From: an uncultured Prevotellaceae bacterium
GTDB taxonomy: Bacteria; Bacteroidota; Bacteroidia; Bacteroidales; Bacteroidaceae
Assembly: GCA_937891085.1 (NCBI GenBank)
Contig: CALAEY010000092.1
Span: 1-15,734, forward strand
DNA length: 15,734 nucleotides
Direction of reading: 5' to 3'
The notes under the pieces are model-generated. The model saw only the letters and a program-made list of their open reading frames with translations, searched no databases and was not told the DNA's origin. The translations under genes were made by a program, and so were the position numbers. This document shows, one piece after another, positions 1 to 7,241 of this stretch. Positions within the stretch are counted from its first letter, which is position 1, and each line of letters opens with the position of its first letter.

Positions 1-53
1 CATAGGATTCAGCCCAATTTTTGGTCGGCTAATTGCGGATAATCATTTAATTT

Positions 54-77
54 TTATATTATATATATATAATATAA
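54..77. repeat. 24-bp perfect AT palindrome
   Basis: The sequence is self-complementary over 24 bases and made only of A and T (TTATATT, then alternating AT, then AATATAA). It could extrude as a cruciform, be an easily melted site, or form a weak bidirectional RNA hairpin. It has no GC stem, so a strong intrinsic terminator is unlikely. Confidence 0.6.
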
Positions 78-121
78 GATAAATTACTCTATCCAATGTT
101 ACGATATTCAGATACCAAATG

Positions 122-145
122 TTACGGCGTTACGGTGTTACGGCG
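122..145 (+). repeat. TTACGGNG octamer, three tandem copies
   Basis: Three consecutive 8-bp units read TTACGGCG, TTACGGTG, TTACGGCG. Related words flank it: AATGTTACG at about 95-103 and 118-126, and GGTTACGG around 197-216. The function is not known. Iterons or a regulator binding array are possible, but there is no replication gene nearby. Confidence 0.55.
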
Positions 146-271
146 TGGGGGTGAAAGAGGGGTATCCGTAACTAATCTATGGGTTTGGTTACGGACACGA
201 GGCTCGTTGGTTACGGGCATTCTTTTTTTGGCTTTTGGGAGGTAGTACCAAAAACACACCATTTTTATACT

Positions 272-318
272 TATCTTTGCACTTGCAACATAGTTGCGAG
301 AAGAAATAACTATCTTTG
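272..318 (+). promoter_or_regulatory. two tandem -7 elements before copA
   Basis: TATCTTTG occurs at 272-279 and again at 311-318. Both match the Bacteroidetes sigma-ABfr -7 consensus TAnnTTTG, and both are followed by CA. The downstream box would place the transcript start near 325, giving a leader of about 14 bases before the ATG at 339. Neither has a TTTG box at the ideal 19-21 base spacing upstream, which fits activator-dependent expression. Confidence 0.6.
282..300. promoter_or_regulatory. candidate operator of the copper ATPase gene
   Basis: CTTGCAAC-ATA-GTTGCGAG is an inverted repeat with 7 of 8 arm bases paired. It lies between the two -7 boxes, centred about 34 bases before the start inferred for the downstream promoter, so a bound protein would cover the -33 region. 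A metal-responsive regulator is a natural guess from the gene it controls, but no such regulator is encoded in the window. Confidence 0.4.
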
Positions 319-338
319 CAGAACTAAAAACAGAAACT

Positions 339-2819
339 ATGGCAGATCAGAACATCACAAAGGAATCTTTCCCCGTCATCGGCATGAGCTGCGCTTCTTG
401 TGCGGCTAGGGTAGATAAGACCCTGAACCGTCAGGCGGGCGTGAAGCAGGCTGCGGTGAACTATGCTTCTGCCATGGCACTGGTGGAGTACGACTGCCAG
501 CTGACCAACCCTGAGACGCTGCAGCGGGCTGTGCAGGAGGCGGGATACGACCTCTACATCGCCCGTGAAGAGGCTGTGGATGAGGTGGAGCAGGCACAGC
601 AAAAGCACTATGAATCACTGAAACGCAGGGCGATTTATGCGCTAGTGACATCGTTTGTCATCATGCTGATAGGCATGCTTTTCTCCCACAACACCTTCGT
701 GCCCTACCTGATGTGGGTACTCGCTACGCCTGTGGTGTTCTGGTTCGGCAGGGATTTCTTCCGCAACGCGTGGAAACAACTCCGACATGGGGCGGCCAAC
801 ATGGATACGCTGGTGGCACTGAGTACGGGCATCGCCTACCTATTCAGCGTGTTCAACCTGCTCTTTCCGGAGGTATGGACCAGTCGGGGCATCATGTCGC
901 ATGTCTATTTCGAGAGTGCAGCCATGATCATCGGCTTCATCTTGCTGGGCAGGACCTTGGAGGCACGGGCAAAGGGGAATACCAATACGGCCATCAAGAA
1001 GCTGATGGGACTGCAACCTCAGAGTGTCACCGTGGTAGCTGACGGACTGACGAAGGTGATTCCTATCAAGGAGATACAGAAAGACGATGTGCTGGTGGTG
1101 AAGCCTGGTGAGCGTATCGCTGTTGATGGCACGGTGACAGAAGGCAGTTCGTATGTGGATGAGAGCATGCTCAGCGGTGAGCCTGTGCCTGTGAGCAAGG
1201 GACTTGGGAGCAAAGTCTTCGCTGGCACCATCAACCAGAAAGGGGCGTTTAGGTTCCGTGCAGAACGGGTGGGAAGCGACACACTGCTGGCACACATCAT
1301 CCATCTGGTGCAAGATGCCCAAGGCAGCAAAGCCCCCATCCAGAAACTGGTAGATAAGGTGGCGGGAATCTTCGTACCCACCATCATCGGCATCGCCGTG
1401 CTTTCTTTCTTGGTGTGGTGGCTGCTCGACCCATCGGAGGGGTTCACTCATGGCATGCTGGCACTGGTGACGGTGCTCATCATCGCCTGTCCATGCGCCT
1501 TGGGATTGGCTACACCTACAGCCATCATGGTGGGCATAGGCAAGGGGGCGGAGCATGGCATCCTCATCAAAGATGCGGAGAGTCTGGAGATAGCGAAGAA
1601 CGTGGATGCCATCGTGCTGGATAAGACAGGCACCATCACGGAGGGAAAGCCGAAGGTGAACGCCTTGCATTGGGAGGCATCGCTGACAGACACCTCACTT
1701 TACGGGAAGATATTCGGTGCCTTAGAGAGGCTGTCGGAGCATCCATTGGCAGAGGCGTTGGTGGATTACCTACCAAAAGCAGAGACTTCAATTTCCCACT
1801 TTGAGAGCCTCACAGGCATGGGGGTGAAGGGCTGCCATGAGGGCGTGACTTACTATGCAGGCAACCAGCGCCTGATGGAGCAACAAGGGCTGACTTCCTC
1901 GCCCACCCTACAAGCGAAAGCACAGCAGATGGCTGCAGAAGCTCAGACGGTCATCTGGTTGGCCTCGGAGCATCAGATACTGGCAGTAGCGGGCATCTCC
2001 GATCCTGTGAAAGCAACGTCACAGGCTGCCATCTCGGAACTGGAAAAGCAGGACATCAGCGTGTATCTGCTGACAGGCGATGGAGAGGAAACAGCTAAGG
2101 CTATCTCAACCAAACTGGGGTTGCAGCACTACCAAGCAAAGGTGTTGCCACAGGAGAAGGCGGCATTCGTGAAGGACTTGCAGCAACAGGGGCATGTGGT
2201 GGCGATGGTGGGCGATGGCATCAATGACAGCGCAGCCTTGGCGCAAGCCGACCTGAGTATCGCCATGGGCAGCGGCAGTGACATTGCCATGGATGTGGCT
2301 GGCATGACCATCATAGCGAGCGACTTGCAGAAGATTCCTGCAGCGCTGACGCTCTCGAAGCTCACTGTGCGCACCATTCACCAGAACCTGTTCTGGGCGT
2401 TCATATACAACCTGATCAGCGTGCCTATCGCAGCTGGTGTGCTCTACCCTATCTGCGGCTTCTTGCTGAACCCGATGATAGGTGGGGCTGCCATGGCCCT
2501 AAGCAGCGTGAGTGTGGTGAGCAATAGTCTGCTGCTGAAGCGGAAGCGCATAGAACCTGAAAGAGACATAGAACCAATCATAGAACCCATAAAAGAAGAA
2601 AAGACAATGAAAAAGACATTCAAAGTAAGTGGCATGATGTGTCAGAACTGTCGCAAGCATGTAGAGAAGGCACTGAACAGCATGGATGGCGTGAGCGCAG
2701 TGGTAACGCTGGAGCCTCCTGTGGCAGAAGTGGAGTTCACAGGTGCTGAGCGCACCTTGGAGGAACTGCAGGCCTTCGTGACTGAAGAAGCTGGCGACTA
2801 TACGCTTAGCGAGGCATGA
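339..2819 (+). CDS. copA: Cu(I)-exporting P1B-type ATPase with N- and C-terminal metal-binding domains
   Basis: Exports Cu(I) across the inner membrane using ATP. In order (826 residues from this start): HMA domain with GMSCASC (Cys18, Cys21); membrane helices; actuator loop SGEPVP (279-284); CPC in the transport helix (384-386); phosphorylation motif DKTGT (Asp428); HP (468-469); TGDG (579-582) and GDGIND (625-630); then YN (690-691) and MALSS (719-723), the helix 7 and 8 signatures of Cu(I) pumps (P1B-1). Unusually, a second complete HMA domain (GMMCQNC, Cys768 and Cys771) follows the last helix, joined by a charged IEP-rich linker. The ATG at 339 is preferred over the TTG-initiated extension from 294, which would overlap the promoter and add residues unlike the family. 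The stop overlaps the next start (ATGA). Confidence 0.95.
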   Translation: MADQNITKESFPVIGMSCASCAARVDKTLNRQAGVKQAAVNYASAMALVEYDCQLTNPETLQRAVQEAGYDLYIAREEAVDEVEQAQQKHYESLKRRAIYALVTSFVIMLIGMLFSHNTFVPYLMWVLATPVVFWFGRDFFRNAWKQLRHGAANMDTLVALSTGIAYLFSVFNLLFPEVWTSRGIMSHVYFESAAMIIGFILLGRTLEARAKGNTNTAIKKLMGLQPQSVTVVADGLTKVIPIKEIQKDDVLVVKPGERIAVDGTVTEGSSYVDESMLSGEPVPVSKGLGSKVFAGTINQKGAFRFRAERVGSDTLLAHIIHLVQDAQGSKAPIQKLVDKVAGIFVPTIIGIAVLSFLVWWLLDPSEGFTHGMLALVTVLIIACPCALGLATPTAIMVGIGKGAEHGILIKDAESLEIAKNVDAIVLDKTGTITEGKPKVNALHWEASLTDTSLYGKIFGALERLSEHPLAEALVDYLPKAETSISHFESLTGMGVKGCHEGVTYYAGNQRLMEQQGLTSSPTLQAKAQQMAAEAQTVIWLASEHQILAVAGISDPVKATSQAAISELEKQDISVYLLTGDGEETAKAISTKLGLQHYQAKVLPQEKAAFVKDLQQQGHVVAMVGDGINDSAALAQADLSIAMGSGSDIAMDVAGMTIIASDLQKIPAALTLSKLTVRTIHQNLFWAFIYNLISVPIAAGVLYPICGFLLNPMIGGAAMALSSVSVVSNSLLLKRKRIEPERDIEPIIEPIKEEKTMKKTFKVSGMMCQNCRKHVEKALNSMDGVSAVVTLEPPVAEVEFTGAERTLEELQAFVTEEAGDYTLSEA
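2549..2587 (+). repeat. CATAGAACC three times in the copA linker
   Basis: The nonamer CATAGAACC occurs at 2549, 2567 and 2579, encoding repeated Ile-Glu-Pro in the linker between the last membrane helix of CopA and its C-terminal HMA domain. The repetitive make-up suggests the linker grew by duplication or derives from a former intergenic spacer between an ATPase gene and a chaperone gene. Confidence 0.55.
2607..2819 (+). other. possible internal start giving a free CopZ-like copper chaperone
   Basis: An ATG in frame with copA begins MKKTFKVSGMMCQNC and ends at the copA stop, 70 codons later. That is the normal length of a stand-alone CopZ/Atx1-type chaperone, and its beginning resembles one. 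An A/G-rich stretch (AAAAGAAGAAAAG) precedes it and could serve as a weak ribosome site. Whether it is used cannot be told from sequence; the default reading is a C-terminal domain of CopA. Confidence 0.35.
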
Positions 2820-3457
2820 TACGGACATTCATCCTCGACTTCGACGGCACCATAGCCGATACGCAGTCGTTCATCGTGTATGTGATGCAGCTCACGCTGA
2901 AGGAGCGTGGGGCTGCATCGCGAACACCTGCGCAATGCGCTGCCACCATCGGCCTGCCTCTCACGCAGTGCTTCGAGGTGCTACTTGGTATCCCTACATC
3001 AGAGGCACAGCCCTTTGCTGACACCTATCGTCGCATCTTCGACGAGGAGCGGAAGCCTGGAGCTGTGAAGACGTTCCCACATGTCATAGAGACCATCAAA
3101 GCGCTACATGATAAGGGGTGCCAAGTTACCATCGCTACCAGTCGCGGACGGGAATCGTTGGAGAATTTCCTGAACGATTTCCAGCTGAGTGACTATATCG
3201 ACTATACGGTATGCGTAGGAGAAACGGAGCAGTCGAAGCCCCATCCCGCCCCTGTTTTGAAAACGCTGGATTACCTGCATGAAACTCCAGAAAATGCCCT
3301 CGTAGTGGGTGACACGATTTTCGACATCGCCATGGGACAAGGCGCTGGTTGCCTAACCTGTGGTGTGACGTATGGCAATCAGACACGCACCCAACTGGAA
3401 GCGCAGCATCCCACCTATCTTATAGATGACTTTGCGGAATTGCTGAATTTGACCTAA
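2816..3457 (+). CDS. HAD-family phosphatase, phosphoglycolate-phosphatase-like
   Basis: A 213-residue HAD hydrolase with a small helical cap inserted after motif I. Motif I is DFDGT (Asp8 nucleophile, Asp10 acid/base); motif II is the Ser/Thr of IATSRG (107-111); motif III is Lys141 in SKPHP; motif IV is GDTIFD (165-170), binding Mg2+. This pattern is typical of phosphoglycolate phosphatase and beta-phosphoglucomutase relatives, but the substrate cannot be deduced. Its ATG overlaps the copA stop (ATGA), so the two are translationally coupled and made from one mRNA. It is tail-to-tail with the efflux operon, with a single base between the two stop codons, so any terminator must lie inside a coding region. 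Confidence 0.85.
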   Translation: MIRTFILDFDGTIADTQSFIVYVMQLTLKERGAASRTPAQCAATIGLPLTQCFEVLLGIPTSEAQPFADTYRRIFDEERKPGAVKTFPHVIETIKALHDKGCQVTIATSRGRESLENFLNDFQLSDYIDYTVCVGETEQSKPHPAPVLKTLDYLHETPENALVVGDTIFDIAMGQGAGCLTCGVTYGNQTRTQLEAQHPTYLIDDFAELLNLT

Positions 3458-3458
3458 T

Positions 3459-4559
3459 TTAGCTATTCTTCTTATAACTCCACACTGCCCAAGTGCCCAT
3501 GACTGCCCCAAAACAGCAGAGGGCCAGCACTTGATGGGCAACGCTACTAAAGCTACCCCCACGCACGAAGACGGTGCGCACAGCATCGATGAAGTAGTGC
3601 ATGGGATTAACGTAAGTGGTGAGGTAAGCCCAGTAGGGCATAGAGCGCGTAGGGGTGAACAGGCCGCTGAGCAGCATGAGGCACACCACGAAGAACCACA
3701 TCACGAAGATGGCTTGCTGCATGGTATCGGAGTAGTTAGACACCAAGAGTCCAAAACTGCTGAAGAAGATGGCCAAGAGCATGGCCAAGGCATAGACGAG
3801 CCAAAGGGGGCCTTGGCAGGTGATGTCATAGATCAGCCACGAGAGCAATAGGCAGACGGTGATGATGAACAGCGCGATAAGCCAATAAGGGATGAGCTTT
3901 GCCAAGATAAACGACCACTTAGACACTGGTGTCACATTGATCTGCTCGATGGTACCAGCCTCCTTCTCACTGACGATATTAAGAGCTGGCAGGAAACCCG
4001 TCATCAGCATCATAACGATGGCAAAGAGCGCAGGAATCATGAAAAGTTTATAGTTCTGCTGCTTATTGTAGAGATTTAAAGTAGACAGTTTTGGGTTTAG
4101 AGTTAAGGGGTTAGAGTTTAGAGTAGCACGTGGAGAAGCGCTGGCGATGATCTGCGTGAGGTAGGCGCTGCCCATGGCTCCCTTGGTACCATTCACAGCA
4201 TTGGCAGCCACCAAGATTTGCGGAAATTCCCCACGCACCAAATCGTGCTCATACTGGGGAGGGATGACCATAATCACATCGGCATCGCCTCGCTCCACCT
4301 CAGCCAACGCTTCCTCGTATGACGCTTTCTGACCACCAAACAGGAAGTAGTTGGATGCCTCCACTTGATGAACCAATTGCTGAGAAGCCGTGGAACGATC
4401 ACTATCCACCACATCCACCACGATGTTCTTCACCTCCATGCTCACCACCCAAGGCATGACGCACATGATGACGATAGGGAACATCAAGATCAGACGGGGC
4501 AGAAAGCTATTTCGCCGTATCTGCAGGAACTCCTTTTGTATCAAATACTTCAGAACCAT
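3459..4559 (-). CDS. ABC-2 type efflux permease (distal gene of efflux operon)
   Basis: Last gene of the five-gene operon, an inner-membrane permease of the YbhS/YbhR type. One N-terminal helix (around MFPIVIMCVMPWVV) is followed by a large extracytoplasmic domain, then a cluster of helices. The segment SEKEAGTIEQINVTPVS is the conserved cytoplasmic loop of ABC-2 permeases thought to contact the ATPase. I start at MVLKYLIQKEF because this aligns with the sister permease (MKEFWSFVKKEA). A longer form from 4574 (MFDNGM...) would use an ATG lying inside the upstream 7-bp repeat tract. Counted from 4559, residues 146-162 (TLNSNPLTLNPKLSTLN) come from an internal heptamer tract just before the first helix of the membrane cluster. 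Confidence 0.88.
   Translation of the reverse strand: MVLKYLIQKEFLQIRRNSFLPRLILMFPIVIMCVMPWVVSMEVKNIVVDVVDSDRSTASQQLVHQVEASNYFLFGGQKASYEEALAEVERGDADVIMVIPPQYEHDLVRGEFPQILVAANAVNGTKGAMGSAYLTQIIASASPRATLNSNPLTLNPKLSTLNLYNKQQNYKLFMIPALFAIVMMLMTGFLPALNIVSEKEAGTIEQINVTPVSKWSFILAKLIPYWLIALFIITVCLLLSWLIYDITCQGPLWLVYALAMLLAIFFSSFGLLVSNYSDTMQQAIFVMWFFVVCLMLLSGLFTPTRSMPYWAYLTTYVNPMHYFIDAVRTVFVRGGSFSSVAHQVLALCCFGAVMGTWAVWSYKKNS
4072..4126 (-). repeat. in-frame 7-bp repeat tract inside the distal permease
   Basis: Read on the coding strand the tract consists of degenerate 7-mers: AAACTCT, AACCCCT, TAACTCT, AAACCCA, AAACTGT, CTACTTT, AAATCTC. It is the same family as the intergenic tracts at 4570-4625, 8158-8205 and 12987-13047. 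Three units equal seven codons, so the protein shows a seven-residue period: TLNSNPL, TLNPKLS, TLNLYNK. A perfect AACTCTA array would give a stop in every frame within 21 bases; the sequence variation here avoids that. Confidence 0.8.
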
Positions 4560-4569
4560 CCCATTATCA

Positions 4570-4625
4570 AACATTAAACATTAAACATTGAACTCTAAGT
4601 TCTAAACTCTAAAACCTAAACCCTA
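4570..4625 (+). repeat. 7-bp tandem repeat tract between the two permease genes
   Basis: Eight 7-mers in unbroken register: AACATTA, AACATTA, AACATTG, AACTCTA, AGTTCTA, AACTCTA, AAACCTA, AACCCTA. It makes up most of the gap between the two permease genes. The order, an AACATTA block followed by AACTCTA then AACCCTA, is the same as in the tract after rsgA (12987-13047), which suggests a shared origin. Confidence 0.85.
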
Positions 4626-4631
4626 AACAAA

Positions 4632-5738
4632 CTATTCCAGGCGCTTCTTAAACGTCTTCAAAGCTACTGTGAGCAAGAAGGCAGTCATGCCAGCAAGTAT
4701 CAGCATCTCAGGCATCACATGCTCCACACCTACACCCATGATCATCAGCTTGCGCATGGCAGCGATGTAGTAGCGAGGCGGGATGATGGCAGAGACGTAT
4801 TGCAGAATCTTAGGCATGCTTTCGATGGGGAACAGCATACCTGAGAGCATCACAATGGGCATCAGAAGCACCATGGCCGACATGAGCAGGGCCACCAACT
4901 GTGTCTGGGCGATGTTGCTGATGAGCAAGCCCAACGACAGTGCCAGCAGGATGTAGATGCCTGACAACACAAAAATCCAGAACAGCGAACCTGCCAATGG
5001 CACCTCCAACACGAAGTAGGACATAAGCAGAATCACCACCAGTATCACGAAGGCCAGCACCAAGTAAGGCACAGCCTTGGCGATGATCACCATCAGGGGC
5101 TTCACAGGGCTAACCAACAACACTTCCATGGTGCCACGCTCCTTCTCCCTGACAATGGAAATGGAGGTCATCATGGCACAAATAAGCATCAGCAGCATAC
5201 CCATGATGGCAGGCACGAAGTTGTAGGCACTGCGCATCTGGGGGTTATAGAGCATTTTGGTGTTGACAATTGACGATTGAGAATTGAGAATTGAGGATTG
5301 AGGATTATTTCTTGCGGACGCGAGAAGTTCTTGCTGGATGATGGCCTGCGCATAGACAGTCCACTGCTGCGACATGTTAGGATCGGCAGCATCCACAATG
5401 ATCTGCACCCCACTATGGGAAGAGGCGAAGTTGTCTCCAAAGACGATGGCCATATCTGCCCGCTGCCCACGTATCAGTTGCTCTGCCCCTGAGACAGTAG
5501 GCGTAGAACCCACAATGTTGAAATACTCCGAAGCTCCCAGACGGTCGATGATGCGCTGCGTCTGGTGATCCTGTGATGTAGTGACCACCACCGTCCGCAC
5601 ATTCTGCACATCGGTAGAGATGGCAAAGCCAAACAGCAGCATCAGCACCACTGGCATGCCAAAGAGTATCAGCATCGTGCGCTTGTCACGCAAGATGTGC
5701 TTCGCTTCTTTCTTTACAAATGACCAAAACTCTTTCAT
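4632..5738 (-). CDS. ABC-2 type efflux permease (proximal)
   Basis: A 368-residue inner-membrane permease paralogous to the distal one. The cytoplasmic start MKEFWSFVKKEAKHILRDKRTM leads into an N-terminal helix (about 22-41), an extracytoplasmic domain to about residue 165, then helices from about 173 onward. The SIVREKERGTMEVLLVSPV segment (193-211) is the classic ABC-2 coupling loop. It begins 6 bases after the ATPase gene ends. With the distal permease it probably forms a heterodimeric channel like YbhS-YbhR. Residues 145-160 (NPQSSILNSQSSIVNT) are encoded by a 7-bp repeat tract, placed shortly before the conserved LYNPQMRSAYNFVP at the end of the extracytoplasmic domain. Confidence 0.9.
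   Translation of the reverse strand: MKEFWSFVKKEAKHILRDKRTMLILFGMPVVLMLLFGFAISTDVQNVRTVVVTTSQDHQTQRIIDRLGASEYFNIVGSTPTVSGAEQLIRGQRADMAIVFGDNFASSHSGVQIIVDAADPNMSQQWTVYAQAIIQQELLASARNNPQSSILNSQSSIVNTKMLYNPQMRSAYNFVPAIMGMLLMLICAMMTSISIVREKERGTMEVLLVSPVKPLMVIIAKAVPYLVLAFVILVVILLMSYFVLEVPLAGSLFWIFVLSGIYILLALSLGLLISNIAQTQLVALLMSAMVLLMPIVMLSGMLFPIESMPKILQYVSAIIPPRYYIAAMRKLMIMGVGVEHVMPEMLILAGMTAFLLTVALKTFKKRLE
5262..5310 (-). repeat. in-frame 7-bp repeat tract inside the proximal permease
   Basis: On the + strand the units are GTTGACA, ATTGACG, ATTGAGA, ATTGAGA, ATTGAGG, ATTGAGG, followed by ATTATTT. The six units span 42 bases, exactly 14 codons. On the coding (-) strand the unit is CAATTCT-like, which contains no stop in any frame; the opposite strand (AGAATTG) would give TGA. 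The closing ATTGAGG-ATTGAGR-ATTATTT is shared with the tract in the ATPase gene. Confidence 0.85.
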
Positions 5739-5744
5739 ACTTCT

Positions 5745-7241
5745 TCAATCGCTGCTGCGTGTAGCTTGCCTTGCCAGGTAAGTGAACACATGATCCATAT
5801 CGGGTTGTCCGTAGGTTCGTTTCAATGCTTCTGGGCTGCCTATTGCCTTGATCTTGCCATCCACCATGATGGAGATGCGATCGCAATATTCCGCCTCATC
5901 CATATAGTGGGTGGTGACAAAGACGGTGATGCCTCTGGCAGCGGCCTCGTAGATCAGTTCCCAGAACTGGCGACGGGTAGCTGGATCCACGCCTCCTGTG
6001 GGCTCGTCGAGGAAGACCACCCCAGGCTCGTGGAAGATGCTGACGCTGAAGGCCAGTTTCTGCTTCCATCCCAGAGGGAGCGACTTCACGATGTCATCTC
6101 CATGCTCAGTAAAGTTCAGGCGTTCCAACAGCTCGTCAGTCTTACGCTTGATCTCCCCATCTTTCATGCCATAGATACCAGCGAAGAGGCGGATGTTCTC
6201 ACGCACCGTCAGATCCTCGTAGAGCGAGAAGCGCTGACTCATATAGCCAATATGTTTCTTGATTTCCTCATACTGCGTGCAGATATCATACCCCACCACT
6301 GTACCAGTGCCGCTCGTAGGCTGGTTGAGCCCTGTGAGCATGTGCATGGCTGTGGTCTTACCTGCCCCATTGGCTCCTAAGAAACCGAATATCTCCCCTC
6401 GCTTCACGGAGAAGGAAATATCATCTACAGCGTGGAAGCTGCCAAAGGCCTTGACCAGATGATTCACCTCTATGACGTTGTCGGAAGATTGAGAATTGAC
6501 AATTGAGGATTGAGAATTATTTACTGAGGGGTGAGCTTCAGAACGTTCTATGGCTGGGGGATTGAAGACATCCTTGAAGCGCTCCAGAATCTCCTCTGGC
6601 GCTCCTATGCCTCTGAGGTGCCCCTGCTCCAAGAACGCCACACGCTCACAGCGACGCACCTCATCCAGATAGGGGGTAGCTGCTATGATGGTGATGCCTT
6701 GTTCCTTCAGGGTGCCAAGCATCTCCCAGAATTCCTTGCGAGACACAGGATCGACACCAGTGGTAGGCTCGTCGAGAAAGAGCACGCTGGGTTTATGCAC
6801 CAAGGCACAGCTCAAGGCAAGTTTCTGCTTCATGCCGCCAGAAAGAGCCCCTGCACGTCTGTCCTTGAAACGCTCTATCTGCGAATAGATGGCCTTGATG
6901 GTGTCATAGCCTTCTGCTACTGTAGTGCCAAAGAGAGTGGCGAAGAAGGTCAGATTCTCCTCCACCGTGAGGTCTTGATAGAGCGAGAACTTACCAGGCA
7001 TGTAGCCCACCTGCCTACGGATCTCCTGCATCTGGCTGACGGTATCAAAACCCTCCACCTTGGCACTGCCAGCATCAGGAACCAGCAGGGTGGTCAATAG
7101 GCGGAACAAGGTACTCTTGCCTGCCCCATCAGGACCTATCAGTCCGAAGACTTCCCCCTTCTCAACAGAGAAAGTGACATCCTGCAAGGCTTGCACCTTG
7201 CCATAGCTCTTACTGATATGGTTTACCTCAACGGACGTCAT
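5745..7241 (-). CDS. ABC transporter ATPase with two fused nucleotide-binding domains (YbhF-type)
   Basis: Powers the efflux pump by ATP hydrolysis at the inner face of the membrane. NBD1 has Walker A GPDGAGKST (36-44), a good signature LSGGMKQ (133-139) and Walker B VLFLDEP (153-159), but its switch-loop His is replaced by Pro190 (AATPYLDE). NBD2 has Walker A GANGAGKTT (289-297), a degenerate signature LPLGWKQ (388-394), Walker B VVFLDEP (408-414) and an intact switch His445 (TTHYMDEAE). As I recall, E. coli YbhF shows similar asymmetry, so this looks like a family trait with one active composite site rather than decay. The linker (about 226-256) contains NNSQSSIVNSQSS, encoded by a 7-bp repeat tract. 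The start overlaps the stop of the adaptor gene (ATGA). Confidence 0.92.
   Translation of the reverse strand: MTSVEVNHISKSYGKVQALQDVTFSVEKGEVFGLIGPDGAGKSTLFRLLTTLLVPDAGSAKVEGFDTVSQMQEIRRQVGYMPGKFSLYQDLTVEENLTFFATLFGTTVAEGYDTIKAIYSQIERFKDRRAGALSGGMKQKLALSCALVHKPSVLFLDEPTTGVDPVSRKEFWEMLGTLKEQGITIIAATPYLDEVRRCERVAFLEQGHLRGIGAPEEILERFKDVFNPPAIERSEAHPSVNNSQSSIVNSQSSDNVIEVNHLVKAFGSFHAVDDISFSVKRGEIFGFLGANGAGKTTAMHMLTGLNQPTSGTGTVVGYDICTQYEEIKKHIGYMSQRFSLYEDLTVRENIRLFAGIYGMKDGEIKRKTDELLERLNFTEHGDDIVKSLPLGWKQKLAFSVSIFHEPGVVFLDEPTGGVDPATRRQFWELIYEAAARGITVFVTTHYMDEAEYCDRISIMVDGKIKAIGSPEALKRTYGQPDMDHVFTYLARQATRSSD
6488..6522 (-). repeat. in-frame 7-bp repeat tract in the ATPase inter-domain linker
   Basis: On the + strand the units are ATTGAGA, ATTGACA, ATTGAGG, ATTGAGA, then ATTATTT. 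The coding strand reads NSQSSIV-NSQSS in the protein. It is the same family as the tract in the neighbouring permease and shares its ATTATTT edge. It sits between the two ATPase domains, where extra residues should be tolerated. Confidence 0.85.

Larger units (their letters stand above)
1..338. other. non-coding region upstream of copA
   Basis: No credible gene is visible here. The only + strand ORFs are a 76-codon frame without family resemblance and a TTG-initiated extension of copA that runs through promoter sequence. The stretch contains an AT-only palindrome (54-77), a run of TTACGGNG octamers (122-145) with further TTACGG copies near 199 and 211, and the copA promoter region. The left edge of the window is already inside this spacer, so the upstream neighbour is not known. 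Confidence 0.7.

Noticed and set aside
294..338. TTG-initiated N-terminal extension of copA
   Set aside because: It would translate through the downstream promoter box and adds residues not typical of the family; the ATG at 339 fits better.
840..1670. Long - strand ORF of 276 codons opposite copA
   Set aside because: It is antisense to a clearly conserved ATPase, rich in His, Arg and Cys as expected of a shadow frame, and shows no domain.
4560..4574. Longer start of the distal permease (MFDNGM)
   Set aside because: The ATG is a by-product of the AACATTA repeat and the added residues do not align with the sister permease. The choice is not certain.
5766..6380. + strand ORF of 204 codons opposite the ATPase gene
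   Set aside because: Antisense to the conserved NBD2, with no recognisable domain or promoter.
5745..7241. The ATPase as a pseudogene because of motif losses
   Set aside because: The frame is intact, both Walker A and B motifs are complete, and the asymmetric losses are as expected for YbhF-type proteins.
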